Shown here: piece after piece, positions 31,425-39,049 of the stretch
Numbering within the stretch: position 1 is the first letter of the stretch
How the letters are laid out: every line of letters starts with the position of its first letter
NCBI RefSeq assembly: GCF_024584805.1
Contig: NZ_CP075715.1
Location: 4,226,526-4,290,525, forward strand
DNA: 64,000 nt
From: Streptomyces sp. FIT100
GTDB lineage: Bacteria > Actinomycetota > Actinomycetes > Streptomycetales > Streptomycetaceae
Direction of reading: 5' to 3'
Position numbers and translations under genes: made by a program
Notes under the pieces: model-generated
What the model saw: only the letters and a program-made list of their open reading frames with translations
The model's database searches: none
Told to the model about the DNA's origin: nothing

Positions 31425-31943
31425 ATGCTCACGACCCTGAAGACCTCCTACACCGACACCCGCGCGGCCGATCTGGCCTGGGCGCTGGGGCGGGAGCCGC
31501 TGCCCGCCCTCGCCGAGCTGGACCTGGAACTGGAAGGGGCGAAGCTCCAGTTGAGACTGCTGGGCGCATCGCACCAGGTGCTGCTGGAGGAGGAGCAGGG
31601 CGTCTGCTCCGAGACCGTCGCCTGCATCCCCGGCAGCAGCACGCCGCTGCCGCTGGGTGTGGCCAAACGGATCGGCGTGTGGGACTACGAGTTCGCGGCG
31701 CGCGTCGAGACGCTGTCGCAGGGCTCCTTCGCGGGGCGCGCGCAGGAGCTCCTCGCGCTGGTCGCGGACCATCCGAACGGGCTCGCGGGGACCTTCCCCG
31801 GCTCGCCGCACGCGTTCACGGCCATGGTGGCGCAGCGGCTGGAGGGCCAGGTGCGGTGGCGCACTTGGCATGCGTACCCGCAGGAGGGGCAGCTCGTGGT
31901 GACCCGGACGCGGGTGGGCGCGCGCATGCCCGCTGCGCGCTGA
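31425..31943 (+). CDS. DUF2617 family protein
   Basis: This is a 172-residue protein starting at ATG 31425 with GGAG upstream. LKTSYTDTRAADLAWALG at the start, the central CIPGSSTPLPLGVAKRIG and the final HAYPQEGQLVVTRTRV are, as I recall, hallmarks of the DUF2617 proteins that are conserved and often found next to a membrane spermidine-synthase-like gene, as here. The function is unknown. A YEFAARVETLSQGSFA-type helix (here WDYEFAARVETLSQGSF) suggests a soluble alpha/beta protein. Confidence 0.75.
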   Translation: MLTTLKTSYTDTRAADLAWALGREPLPALAELDLELEGAKLQLRLLGASHQVLLEEEQGVCSETVACIPGSSTPLPLGVAKRIGVWDYEFAARVETLSQGSFAGRAQELLALVADHPNGLAGTFPGSPHAFTAMVAQRLEGQVRWRTWHAYPQEGQLVVTRTRVGARMPAAR

Positions 31944-32027
31944 TTCCACACATCCTCATGGCATTTCGATGCAGTTGCACCCGTGTGGGTGACGTGATGC
32001 GACGGATGTGTGACGTAGCGTTACGGC

Positions 32028-33596
32028 ATGATCGACCCGCCTGTGTCAGCACCCGCCCGGGGCGGGGCGCGACGGCTCCAGGGCGGGGCGCGGCCGCCCG
32101 TCCGTCCCGGCGCGGGCCGGTTCCCCGTCCTCCTCGTCGTCTTCGTCTGCGCCGCCTGCGGGCTGGTGTACGAACTCGAACTCGTCGCCCTCGCCTCGTA
32201 CTTGATCGGTGACTCGGTCACCCAGGCCAGCGTCGTGCTGTCCGTCATGGTCTTCGCGATGGGTCTCGGCTCCCTGTTCGCCAAGCGGCTGCGCTGCCAT
32301 GCGGCGGTCGGATTCGGGCTGGTGGAGGCGGCGCTCGCGCTCATCGGCGGCAGCTCGGCGCTGGTGCTGTACGCGGCGTTCGCATGGTTCGACGAGGCGC
32401 GGTACGCGCTGGTGGCGTTCTCGCTCGCGATCGGCGTGCTGATCGGGGCGGAGATCCCGCTGCTGATGTCGCTGATCCAGCGGACGTCGCGGCGCGCCGA
32501 CGGGGAGCACGACGCGGCGGGCACGGTCGCCGACCTCTTCGCGGCGGACTATGTGGGCGCGCTGGTGGGCGGACTCGCCTTTCCGTTCCTGCTGCTGCCC
32601 TGGCTCGGACAGCTGACCGGCGCGCTGCTGACGGGCGCGGTGAACGCGGTGGCGGGCGCGGCGCTCGTGCTGTGCCTGTTCCGGCGGGACCTCTCGTCGC
32701 GGGCGCGCTGGTGGCTGCTGATCGGCAATGTGGCGGTGCTTGCGCTGCTGGCGACCGCGACCGTGCTGGCCGCGGACTTCGAGTCGGCGGCGCGGCGGGC
32801 GGTGTACGGCGAGCCGGTGCGGGTCGCCGTGCGCACGGGACAGCAGGAGGTCGTGCTCACCGGCGCGCGCCAGGGGCCGCTCGATCTCTTCCTGGACGGC
32901 CGGCTGCGGGCGAGTGGGCGGGCTGAGGCGCGGTACCAGCCGGCGCTGGTGCGGCCGGCGATGCGCGGGCCGCACGCCCGGGTGCTCGTCCTCGGCGGCG
33001 GAGACGGCCTCGCGGCGCGCGAGGTGCTGCGGTATCCCGGCGTGCGCACGGTGACCCTCGTCGAGCGCGATCCGGGCATGGTGCGGCTCGCCCGCACGGA
33101 TCCGGCGCTGTCGGCGCTGAACGGTGCGGTGTTCCGGGACGCGCGGCTGCGGGTGGTGTACGCGGACGCGTTCGCCTGGCTGAGGGGCGCCGCGCAGGGC
33201 GGGGACGGGTGCGGGGACAGGGGCGGGGACGGGGGCGGCGGATACGACGTGGTGATCGCGGACCTGCCCGAGCCGGGCACCGCGCCCGGCGCGAAGCTCT
33301 ACTCCCAGGAGTTCTACGGCCTCACGGCGGGGGTCCTCGCGGACGGCGGACGGGTGGCGGTGCACGCGGGCGCGATCGGCGCGGACGCGCGAGCGTACTG
33401 GACGGTCGAGTCCACGATGCGCGCGGCGGGTCTCGCGACGACCCCCTACCGCGCGCCGGCCCACCCCGCCCGCGCCTTCGTCCTGGCGACGGCGGGCCCA
33501 CCGCCCCGGCTGGGCCCGGGCGCGGTGGATCTCGCGCCCGAGCGGATGGAAGGGCTGCCGGCGTCGACGCTGGTGCATCCGCGGTACGGGGAGTGA
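32028..33596 (+). CDS. Membrane-fused spermidine synthase-like aminopropyltransferase
   Basis: In this 522-residue protein, residues 30-245 carry about seven helices (FPVLLVVFVCAACGLVYELE is the first). Residues 260-510 form a Rossmann-type spermidine-synthase fold with VLVLGGGDGLAAREVL for nucleotide binding, TLVERDPGMVRLAR and YDVVIADLPEPG. The usual proton-acceptor Asp is kept in ADLPEP. Polyamine transferase activity is assumed from the fold only; such membrane fusions are poorly characterised. It is often paired with the DUF2617 gene. A Gly/Asp-rich insertion (GDGCGDRGGDGGGG) sits in the catalytic domain and comes from a short DNA repeat. Confidence 0.8.
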   Translation: MIDPPVSAPARGGARRLQGGARPPVRPGAGRFPVLLVVFVCAACGLVYELELVALASYLIGDSVTQASVVLSVMVFAMGLGSLFAKRLRCHAAVGFGLVEAALALIGGSSALVLYAAFAWFDEARYALVAFSLAIGVLIGAEIPLLMSLIQRTSRRADGEHDAAGTVADLFAADYVGALVGGLAFPFLLLPWLGQLTGALLTGAVNAVAGAALVLCLFRRDLSSRARWWLLIGNVAVLALLATATVLAADFESAARRAVYGEPVRVAVRTGQQEVVLTGARQGPLDLFLDGRLRASGRAEARYQPALVRPAMRGPHARVLVLGGGDGLAAREVLRYPGVRTVTLVERDPGMVRLARTDPALSALNGAVFRDARLRVVYADAFAWLRGAAQGGDGCGDRGGDGGGGYDVVIADLPEPGTAPGAKLYSQEFYGLTAGVLADGGRVAVHAGAIGADARAYWTVESTMRAAGLATTPYRAPAHPARAFVLATAGPPPRLGPGAVDLAPERMEGLPASTLVHPRYGE

Positions 33597-33720
33597 CGGG
33601 GCACTTTTGCGGCTTCCGCCGCGTCGGAGGGGCGGAGCCGCCGCTCGCGTCTGCGGCGCGAGGTGTGCCGGTTCTGCACAGAAGGGGTCCGCGCGGGCCG
33701 GGGCTGAGTAGGCTCGGGCC

Positions 33721-34629
33721 ATGGAGCATGAGGTGTTCGTTCCGGTACCGGCAGAGATCCTCCGGCAGGCGCTCTCCGATCCTGCCCGCGTCGCGCGCTG
33801 CCTCCCGGGGCTCCAGCAGGACGCCGACGCGGCGGTCGGCCCGCTCGCGGGGAGGCTGAAGATCCGCGTCGGCGGACATACGATCACCTATCGCGGCGCC
33901 CTGCGGATCACCCCGAAGGGCAGCGACTTCGCCGTCGAGGGCGAGGGCACGGAGGCCCGCGGTCCGGGCTCCGCCAAGGTCGCCCTGACGCTGCGTCTCC
34001 TCCCGGCGGAGGGCGGTACGACCCTCGGCTTCAGCGGCACGTCCCACGCGGACGGCCGCCTCGCCGAACTGCCCGCGGACACGATCGTCCAGGCGGCCAC
34101 CCGCCTGCTGGACCGTTTTGCCGCGTCGCTGGCCTCCGAGGCACCCGCCCCCTCCGCCGGCGCCCAGCCGGACACCACGACCGAGGTTCCCCGAACCGAC
34201 GACGTCCCCGAAGCCGAAGCCGAAGCCGAAGCCGAAGCCGAAGCCGAAGCCGAAGCCGAAGCCGAAGCCGAAGCCGAAGCCGAAGCTGGAACGGACGCGG
34301 GCGCGGACACCGGGAGCGGCACCGGGACCGGGACCGACCCCGCGCCCCTCTTCGACGTCGACGTTCCGCCCCCCTCCCTCGACCCCCTGGCCGACGAGAC
34401 GTTCGGCGACGGCGACGAGCCCCCGGCGGAGGCCGCGCACGCGCGCCGGACCATGATCGGTCGCAGCGCCGAGGAGGTCGACCACGCGCCGCCCCGCGGC
34501 CGCTACGCGCCCGTGCCCGCACCGCAGTCCACCACGGCCGGTGGCACTCTGCGCTGGATCGCGCCGGCCGCCGCACTCGCGATCGCGTCCGCCGTCGTCG
34601 TCGGGCGTGCGCTGCGGCGTCGCAGGTAG
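33721..34629 (+). CDS. CoxG-like SRPBCC protein with (EA) repeat and C-terminal membrane anchor
   Basis: This is a 302-residue protein. Residues 1-145 form the hydrophobic-pocket SRPBCC/CoxG fold (MEHEVFVPVPAEILRQALSD; VARCLPGL; ALTLRLLPAEGGTTL). A long acidic low-complexity linker with thirteen Glu-Ala pairs and then Gly/Thr/Asp-rich sequence follows. The C-terminus has one membrane helix (WIAPAAALAIASAVVVG) ending in an Arg-rich tail. CoxG in mycobacteria anchors CO dehydrogenase to the membrane and delivers quinone. A molybdenum hydroxylase lies 5 kb away, so a comparable role is conceivable. Confidence 0.8.
   Translation: MEHEVFVPVPAEILRQALSDPARVARCLPGLQQDADAAVGPLAGRLKIRVGGHTITYRGALRITPKGSDFAVEGEGTEARGPGSAKVALTLRLLPAEGGTTLGFSGTSHADGRLAELPADTIVQAATRLLDRFAASLASEAPAPSAGAQPDTTTEVPRTDDVPEAEAEAEAEAEAEAEAEAEAEAEAEAGTDAGADTGSGTGTGTDPAPLFDVDVPPPSLDPLADETFGDGDEPPAEAAHARRTMIGRSAEEVDHAPPRGRYAPVPAPQSTTAGGTLRWIAPAAALAIASAVVVGRALRRRR
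34210..34287 (+). repeat. GAAGCC hexamer repeat, 13 copies
   Basis: Thirteen tandem GAAGCC units (the last reads GAAGCT) encode Glu-Ala pairs inside the CoxG-like gene. The near-perfect identity suggests recent expansion by slippage; each unit keeps the reading frame, so copy number can vary freely. Confidence 0.95.
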
Positions 34630-34649
34630 TCCGCCAGTAGTGTCGGGGT

Positions 34650-35468
34650 GTGAGTAGCGAAGAGAGTGTCCGGCTCACCGCCGGCGATGCCGAGCTGACC
34701 GTTGACCCCGCGAACGGCTGCCGCGTCAGCAGTTTCCGGATCGGAGGGACCGAACTCCTCCGCCAGGGTCCGCACTACGGCAGTTTCCCCATGGTCCCGT
34801 GGTGCGGACGCACCGAGAACGGCCGGTTCCTCAACGGCGGCGTTCCCCACCAGTTGCCCGTCAACTCCCCGCCCCATGCCATCCACGGCACCGGCCGCGA
34901 CGTGGCCTGGCGGATGGCGCGCGAGGCATCCGGCCCGACCACGGCCGTGTTCACCTACGAACTCGGCGACCCCTGGCCGTACGACGGACTCGTGACCCAG
35001 ACGTTCGAGCTGACCGAGGACTCGCTCACGTTCCAGATGGGCGTCGAGACATACGACGTGTCGTTCCCCGCGCAGGCGGGCTGGCACCCCTGGTTCCGGC
35101 GCAACGCCTTCCCGGGCGGGAAGGACGTGCGGATCGACTTCACCGCGGACTGGCAGGAGGAGCGCGGCACCGACCACCTCCCCACCGGCCGCCGTATCGC
35201 CCCCACCCCCGGCCCCTGGGACGACTGCTTCGGCATGGAGGACGGCGTCCACGTCACCCTCACCTGGCCCGAGCAGCTGGAGCTCACGGTGAAGAGCCGC
35301 TCGGAGTGGGTCGTGGTCTACGACGAGGAGCCCGAGGCGGTCTGCGTCGAGCCCCAGTCGGGTCCTCCCAACGGCCTCAACACCCATCCGCGCCTGGTCA
35401 CGCCCATCGACCCGCTCGAAATGGCCGCGACCTGGAGCTGGCGGAGGCTCGCTCAGGACAGGACCTAA
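34650..35468 (+). CDS. Aldose 1-epimerase family protein
   Basis: This is a 272-residue mutarotase-fold enzyme. GTG 34650 opens MSSEESVRLTAGDAEL. The motif HYGSFPMVPWCGRTENGRF contains the conserved Arg region, HAIHGTGRD the first catalytic His and AGWHPWFRR the second His. CVEPQSGPPNGLN holds the catalytic Glu. Family length is 270-340. It probably acts on hexoses or related hexose 6-phosphates; specificity is not readable. It ends 10 bases before pyrE, so readthrough is possible. Confidence 0.88.
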   Translation: MSSEESVRLTAGDAELTVDPANGCRVSSFRIGGTELLRQGPHYGSFPMVPWCGRTENGRFLNGGVPHQLPVNSPPHAIHGTGRDVAWRMAREASGPTTAVFTYELGDPWPYDGLVTQTFELTEDSLTFQMGVETYDVSFPAQAGWHPWFRRNAFPGGKDVRIDFTADWQEERGTDHLPTGRRIAPTPGPWDDCFGMEDGVHVTLTWPEQLELTVKSRSEWVVVYDEEPEAVCVEPQSGPPNGLNTHPRLVTPIDPLEMAATWSWRRLAQDRT

Positions 35469-35478
35469 GCTGCTGGGC

Positions 35479-36018
35479 ATGACTGACGTATGCGCTGAGC
35501 TGCTCCAGCAGATCAAGGACAAGGCCGTCGTGCACGGCAAGGTGACCCTCTCCTCGGGTCGTGAGGCCGACTACTACATCGACCTGCGCCGGATCACGCT
35601 GGACGGCGAGGCCGCGCCGCTGGTCGGTCAGGTCATGCTCGATCTGACCGAGGAGCTGGACTTCGACTGCGTCGGCGGGCTGACCCTCGGGGCCGACCCC
35701 GTCGCCACCGCGATGCTGCATGCCTCCGCCGCGCGCGGCGAGCGCCTGGACGCCTTCGTCGTGCGCAAGGCCCAGAAGGCCCACGGGATGCAGCGCCGTA
35801 TCGAGGGCGCCGACGTCAAGGGCCGGCGCTGCCTCGTGGTCGAGGACACCTCGACCACGGGCGGCTCGCCGCTCACCGCCGTCGAGGCGGTGCGTGAGGC
35901 GGGCGGTGAGGTGGTCGCGGTCGCCACGATCGTGGACCGCGGCGCCGCCGACGCCATCGCCGAGGCCGGGCTCAGCTATCTGACCGGATACCGGCTCTCG
36001 GACCTCGGCCTCGACTGA
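35479..36018 (+). CDS. pyrE: Orotate phosphoribosyltransferase
   Basis: The 179-residue enzyme converts orotate and PRPP to OMP in pyrimidine synthesis. LLQQIKDKAVVHGKVTLSSG and READYYIDLRRITLDGEA are family-specific. CLVVEDTSTTGGSPLTAVEA at ~115-134 is the PRPP loop (VEDTSTTGGS), and FVVRKAQKAHGMQ supplies the mobile catalytic Lys loop. The standalone, short actinobacterial form is used. ATG at 35479 follows a weak GGACCTAAGCTGCTGG leader. Confidence 0.95.
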   Translation: MTDVCAELLQQIKDKAVVHGKVTLSSGREADYYIDLRRITLDGEAAPLVGQVMLDLTEELDFDCVGGLTLGADPVATAMLHASAARGERLDAFVVRKAQKAHGMQRRIEGADVKGRRCLVVEDTSTTGGSPLTAVEAVREAGGEVVAVATIVDRGAADAIAEAGLSYLTGYRLSDLGLD

Positions 36019-36062
36019 CCGGTCCGCCAGGGGCTGACCTGCGGCTTTGCCGAGGGGCGGGT

Positions 36063-36076
36063 GTTTCACGTGAAAC
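36063..36076. other. parS: parS chromosome segregation site
   Basis: GTTTCACGTGAAAC is a perfect 14-bp palindrome identical to the streptomycete ParB-binding sequence. It lies in the non-coding gap between pyrE and fba, as usual for intergenic parS sites. In Streptomyces coelicolor parS copies cluster around oriC, so this window should lie in the chromosome core. Confidence 0.93.
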
Positions 36077-36192
36077 CTCCCGCCCTTTGGGCCGGGCACC
36101 GGCGTGGGCGTCTGGAAAGATAGGTGCGACGATGACGTCGCCCCCAGGTCAGGGCCAAGCAACGCAAACCGCACATCACAAGGAGCGGACAG

Positions 36193-37215
36193 ATGCCCAT
36201 CGCAACCCCCGAGGTCTACAACGAGATGCTCGACCGGGCGAAGGCAGGCAAGTTCGCCTACCCGGCCATCAACGTCACCTCGTCCCAGACCCTGCACGCT
36301 GCGCTGCGCGGCTTCGCGGAGGCCGAGAGCGACGGCATCATCCAGATCTCCACCGGCGGTGCGGAGTTCCTGGGCGGTCAGCACAGCAAGGACATGGTGA
36401 CCGGTGCGGTCGCCCTGGCCGAGTTCGCGCACATCGTGGCGGCGAAGTACGACATCACCGTCGCGCTGCACACCGACCACTGCCCGAAGGACAAGCTCGA
36501 CGGCTACGTCCGCCCGCTGCTGGCGGTCTCCGCCGAGCGTGTCGCCGCCGGCAGGAACCCGCTCTTCCAGTCCCACATGTGGGATGGTTCCGCCGAGACC
36601 CTTGCCGACAACCTGGCCATCGGCCAGGAGCTGCTGGCGCAGGCCGCCGCCGCCAAGATCATCCTTGAGGTCGAGATCACCCCGACCGGCGGCGAGGAGG
36701 ACGGCGTCACCCACGAGATCAACGACGAGCTCTACACGACGGTCGAGGACGCCATCCGCACCGCCGAGGCGCTCGGCCTGGGCGAGAAGGGCCGCTACCT
36801 GCTGGCGGCGTCGTTCGGCAATGTGCACGGTGTGTACAAGCCGGGCAACGTCGTGCTCCGCCCCGAGCTGCTGAAGGACCTGCAGGCCGGTGTGGCCGCG
36901 AAGTTCGGCAAGGCCGACCCGTTCGACTTCGTCTTCCACGGCGGCTCCGGCTCCACGGCCGAGGAGATCGCCACCGCGCTGGAGAACGGTGTCGTGAAGA
37001 TGAACCTCGACACCGACACCCAGTACGCCTTCACCCGCCCCGTCGTGGACCACATGTTCAAGAACTACGACGGTGTGCTGAAGGTCGACGGCGAGGTCGG
37101 CTCCAAGAAGCACTACGATCCGCGCAGCTGGGGCAAGGTCGCCGAGGCGGGCATGGCCAAGCGCGTCGTCGAGGCGTGCGGCGCGCTGCGCTCCACGGGC
37201 ACGAAGATCAAGTAA
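36193..37215 (+). CDS. fba: Class II fructose-bisphosphate aldolase
   Basis: The 340-residue zinc enzyme of glycolysis and gluconeogenesis cleaves fructose 1,6-bisphosphate. VALHTDHCPKDKLDG at ~93-107 contains the catalytic Asp and first Zn His, GEEDGVTHEIN the second metal region, and FVFHGGSGSTAEEI at ~248-261 the phosphate loop. VVKMNLDTDTQYAFTRPV contains the NxDxxxQ motif. The insertion pattern and 340-residue length match the type A class II enzymes of actinobacteria. AAGGAGCGG lies before the ATG. Confidence 0.97.
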   Translation: MPIATPEVYNEMLDRAKAGKFAYPAINVTSSQTLHAALRGFAEAESDGIIQISTGGAEFLGGQHSKDMVTGAVALAEFAHIVAAKYDITVALHTDHCPKDKLDGYVRPLLAVSAERVAAGRNPLFQSHMWDGSAETLADNLAIGQELLAQAAAAKIILEVEITPTGGEEDGVTHEINDELYTTVEDAIRTAEALGLGEKGRYLLAASFGNVHGVYKPGNVVLRPELLKDLQAGVAAKFGKADPFDFVFHGGSGSTAEEIATALENGVVKMNLDTDTQYAFTRPVVDHMFKNYDGVLKVDGEVGSKKHYDPRSWGKVAEAGMAKRVVEACGALRSTGTKIK

Positions 37216-37229
37216 GCGCTGGACCCCCT

Positions 37230-37264
37230 GAGGGCCCGGCACCGGTCACCGGTGCCGGGCCCTC
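37230..37264. terminator. fba terminator hairpin
   Basis: GAGGGCCCGGCACCGG pairs perfectly with CCGGTGCCGGGCCCTC around a TCA loop, 14 bases after the stop. Confidence 0.93.
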
Positions 37265-37340
37265 GCGTTTGGGCCCTCGCGTTTGGGCCCTCGCGTTTGG
37301 GCCCTCGCGTTTGGGCCCTTGCGTTTGCGGGCTCGCGTCC
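37257..37340. repeat. 14-bp tandem repeat after fba
   Basis: GGGCCCTCGCGTTT is repeated perfectly four times (37257-37312), then GGGCCCTTGCGTTT, then a decayed sixth unit. The 14-bp period breaks any reading frame, so it is non-coding; its first bases come from the terminator's 3' arm, which suggests expansion by slippage from the hairpin. Confidence 0.9.
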
Positions 37341-37422
37341 GTTCGGCGAGGGGTGGGGAGGAGCCGGGGCGGGAAAAGTCCTGCCGCAGGCGATGCCACC
37401 GGCCCAGGGGGATGATCGGCGT

Positions 37423-38931
37423 ATGGACATCAGGCTGTCGTCGACCACCGGCCGGTGGGTGGTGCTGACGACCGTCCTCGGGTCCAGCATGGCACTGCTG
37501 GACTCGACCGTCGTCAACGTCGCCCTGCCGCACATCGGCGACGACCTCGACGCCGATCTCGCGGCCCTGCAGTGGACCGTCAACGCCTACATGCTCACCC
37601 TCGCCGGGCTGATCCTGCTCGGCGGAGCGCTCGGCGACCGGTACGGGCGGCGGCGGGTGTTCGTCATCGGGGTGGTGTGGTTCGCGGTGGCCTCGCTCGC
37701 CTGCGGGCTCGCGCCCAACGCGCTCGTGCTGATCATCGCCCGCGCCTTGCAGGGCGTCGGCGGCGCCCTGCTCACACCCGGCTCCCTGGCCATCATCCAG
37801 GCGAGTTTCCACCCCGACGACCGGGCCCGCGCCGTGGGGCTGTGGTCCGGCTTCGGCGGGGTCGGCGCGGCCGTGGGCCCCTTCGTCGGCGGGTGGCTGG
37901 TAGACGGCCCCGGCTGGCGCTGGGTGTTCCTGCTGAACGTGCCGCTGGCGGCGCTGTGCGTGCCGGTGGCGCTGCGCCATGTGCCCGAGTCGCGCGACCC
38001 GTTCGCGCACGGGCGGTTCGACGTCCTGGGCGCCGTGCTGGGCGCGCTGGGCCTCGCGCTCGTGACGTACGCGCTCATCGACATGGCCTGGTGGGCCGGT
38101 GTGGCGGGGGTGGCGGCGAGTGCGGCCTTCGTCGTCGTCGAGCGGCGCCGTCCCGAGCCCATGCTGCCGCCGTCGATCTTCGCCTCGCGGCTGTTCACCG
38201 CGGTCAACCTGGTCACCGTGTGCGTGTACGCGGCGTTCGGCGGGTTCTTCTTCCTCGCCTCCCTGCAACTCCAGGTCGTCTCGGGCTATTCGGCCCTCGC
38301 CGCGGGGACCGCGCTGCTGCCCACCACCGTGCTGATGCTCCTGTTCTCCGCCCGCTCGGGGGCGCTGGGCGAGCGGATCGGCCCCCGCATCCCCCTCACC
38401 GTCGGCCCGCTGCTCTGCGCGGCCGGGATGCTGCTGATGCTCCGCGTCGGTGCGAACGCCTCGTACGTCGCCGACGTGCTGCCCGCGACGCTGGTGCTCG
38501 GCCTCGGCATGGTGACCCTGGTCGCCCCGCTCACCGCCACCGTCCTTGCCTCCGTGGACACCGCCAGGGCGGGCATCGCCAGCGGTATCAACAACGCGGC
38601 CGCCCGCGCGGCGGGCCTGCTCGCGGTGGCCGCGCTGCCGCTGCTGACCGGGATGGGGCCGGAGGCGTACCGGATCCCGGAGGAGTTCGCGGCGACCTTC
38701 CGGCGGGCGATGCCGATGTGCGCGGGCGTGCTCGTGCTGGGCTCGGTCATCGCCTGGGCGACGATCCGGCGGCCGCCGGCGACGCGCGCCCGGCCCGAGT
38801 GCAAGGTGCAGTGCGGGGTCGGCGCGCCCACTCTGGAACACATCGCGCGGCCGGACCCCGGGCAGGACGGCCATGACCGTCGGGAGGGCCGGGACGACCG
38901 TCGGGAGGGGCGGGACAAGACCTCCGAGTGA
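37423..38931 (+). CDS. MFS drug exporter, DHA2 (EmrB/QacA) 14-helix type
   Basis: This 502-residue proton antiporter has fourteen predicted helices. LTTVLGSSMALLDSTVVNVA with the membrane Asp of helix 1 and WTVNAYMLTLAGLILLGGAL are typical. GDRYGRRRVFVIG is motif A, and GVGAAVGPFVGGWLVDG motif C of antiporters. The C-terminal ~50 residues are hydrophilic with a duplicated REGRDDRREG stretch. Upstream GGGGGATGATCGGCG gives a ribosome site for ATG 37423. No neighbouring regulator is visible; it is followed by the converging molybdenum hydroxylase genes. Confidence 0.9.
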   Translation: MDIRLSSTTGRWVVLTTVLGSSMALLDSTVVNVALPHIGDDLDADLAALQWTVNAYMLTLAGLILLGGALGDRYGRRRVFVIGVVWFAVASLACGLAPNALVLIIARALQGVGGALLTPGSLAIIQASFHPDDRARAVGLWSGFGGVGAAVGPFVGGWLVDGPGWRWVFLLNVPLAALCVPVALRHVPESRDPFAHGRFDVLGAVLGALGLALVTYALIDMAWWAGVAGVAASAAFVVVERRRPEPMLPPSIFASRLFTAVNLVTVCVYAAFGGFFFLASLQLQVVSGYSALAAGTALLPTTVLMLLFSARSGALGERIGPRIPLTVGPLLCAAGMLLMLRVGANASYVADVLPATLVLGLGMVTLVAPLTATVLASVDTARAGIASGINNAAARAAGLLAVAALPLLTGMGPEAYRIPEEFAATFRRAMPMCAGVLVLGSVIAWATIRRPPATRARPECKVQCGVGAPTLEHIARPDPGQDGHDRREGRDDRREGRDKTSE

Positions 38932-39049
38932 GCCGCGGGGCGCGCCGGTCGCGGGCGCGGGTCGCGGCGGGGCGGCCGGGCTCTGCCCATGCCCAGGGGC
39001 CTCGGAGGGGCTCTCGGGCCTCAGCGGCCTCGGAGCAGGCCCTCGGGTC

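Noticed and set aside
32046..33887. 613-codon minus-strand frame opposite the spermidine-synthase-like gene
   Set aside because: Arg/His/Pro-rich antisense frame without domains; plus-strand helices and nucleotide motif are clear.
36087..36668. Plus-strand frame overlapping the start of fba
   Set aside because: Arg/Pro/His-rich shadow in another frame of fba.
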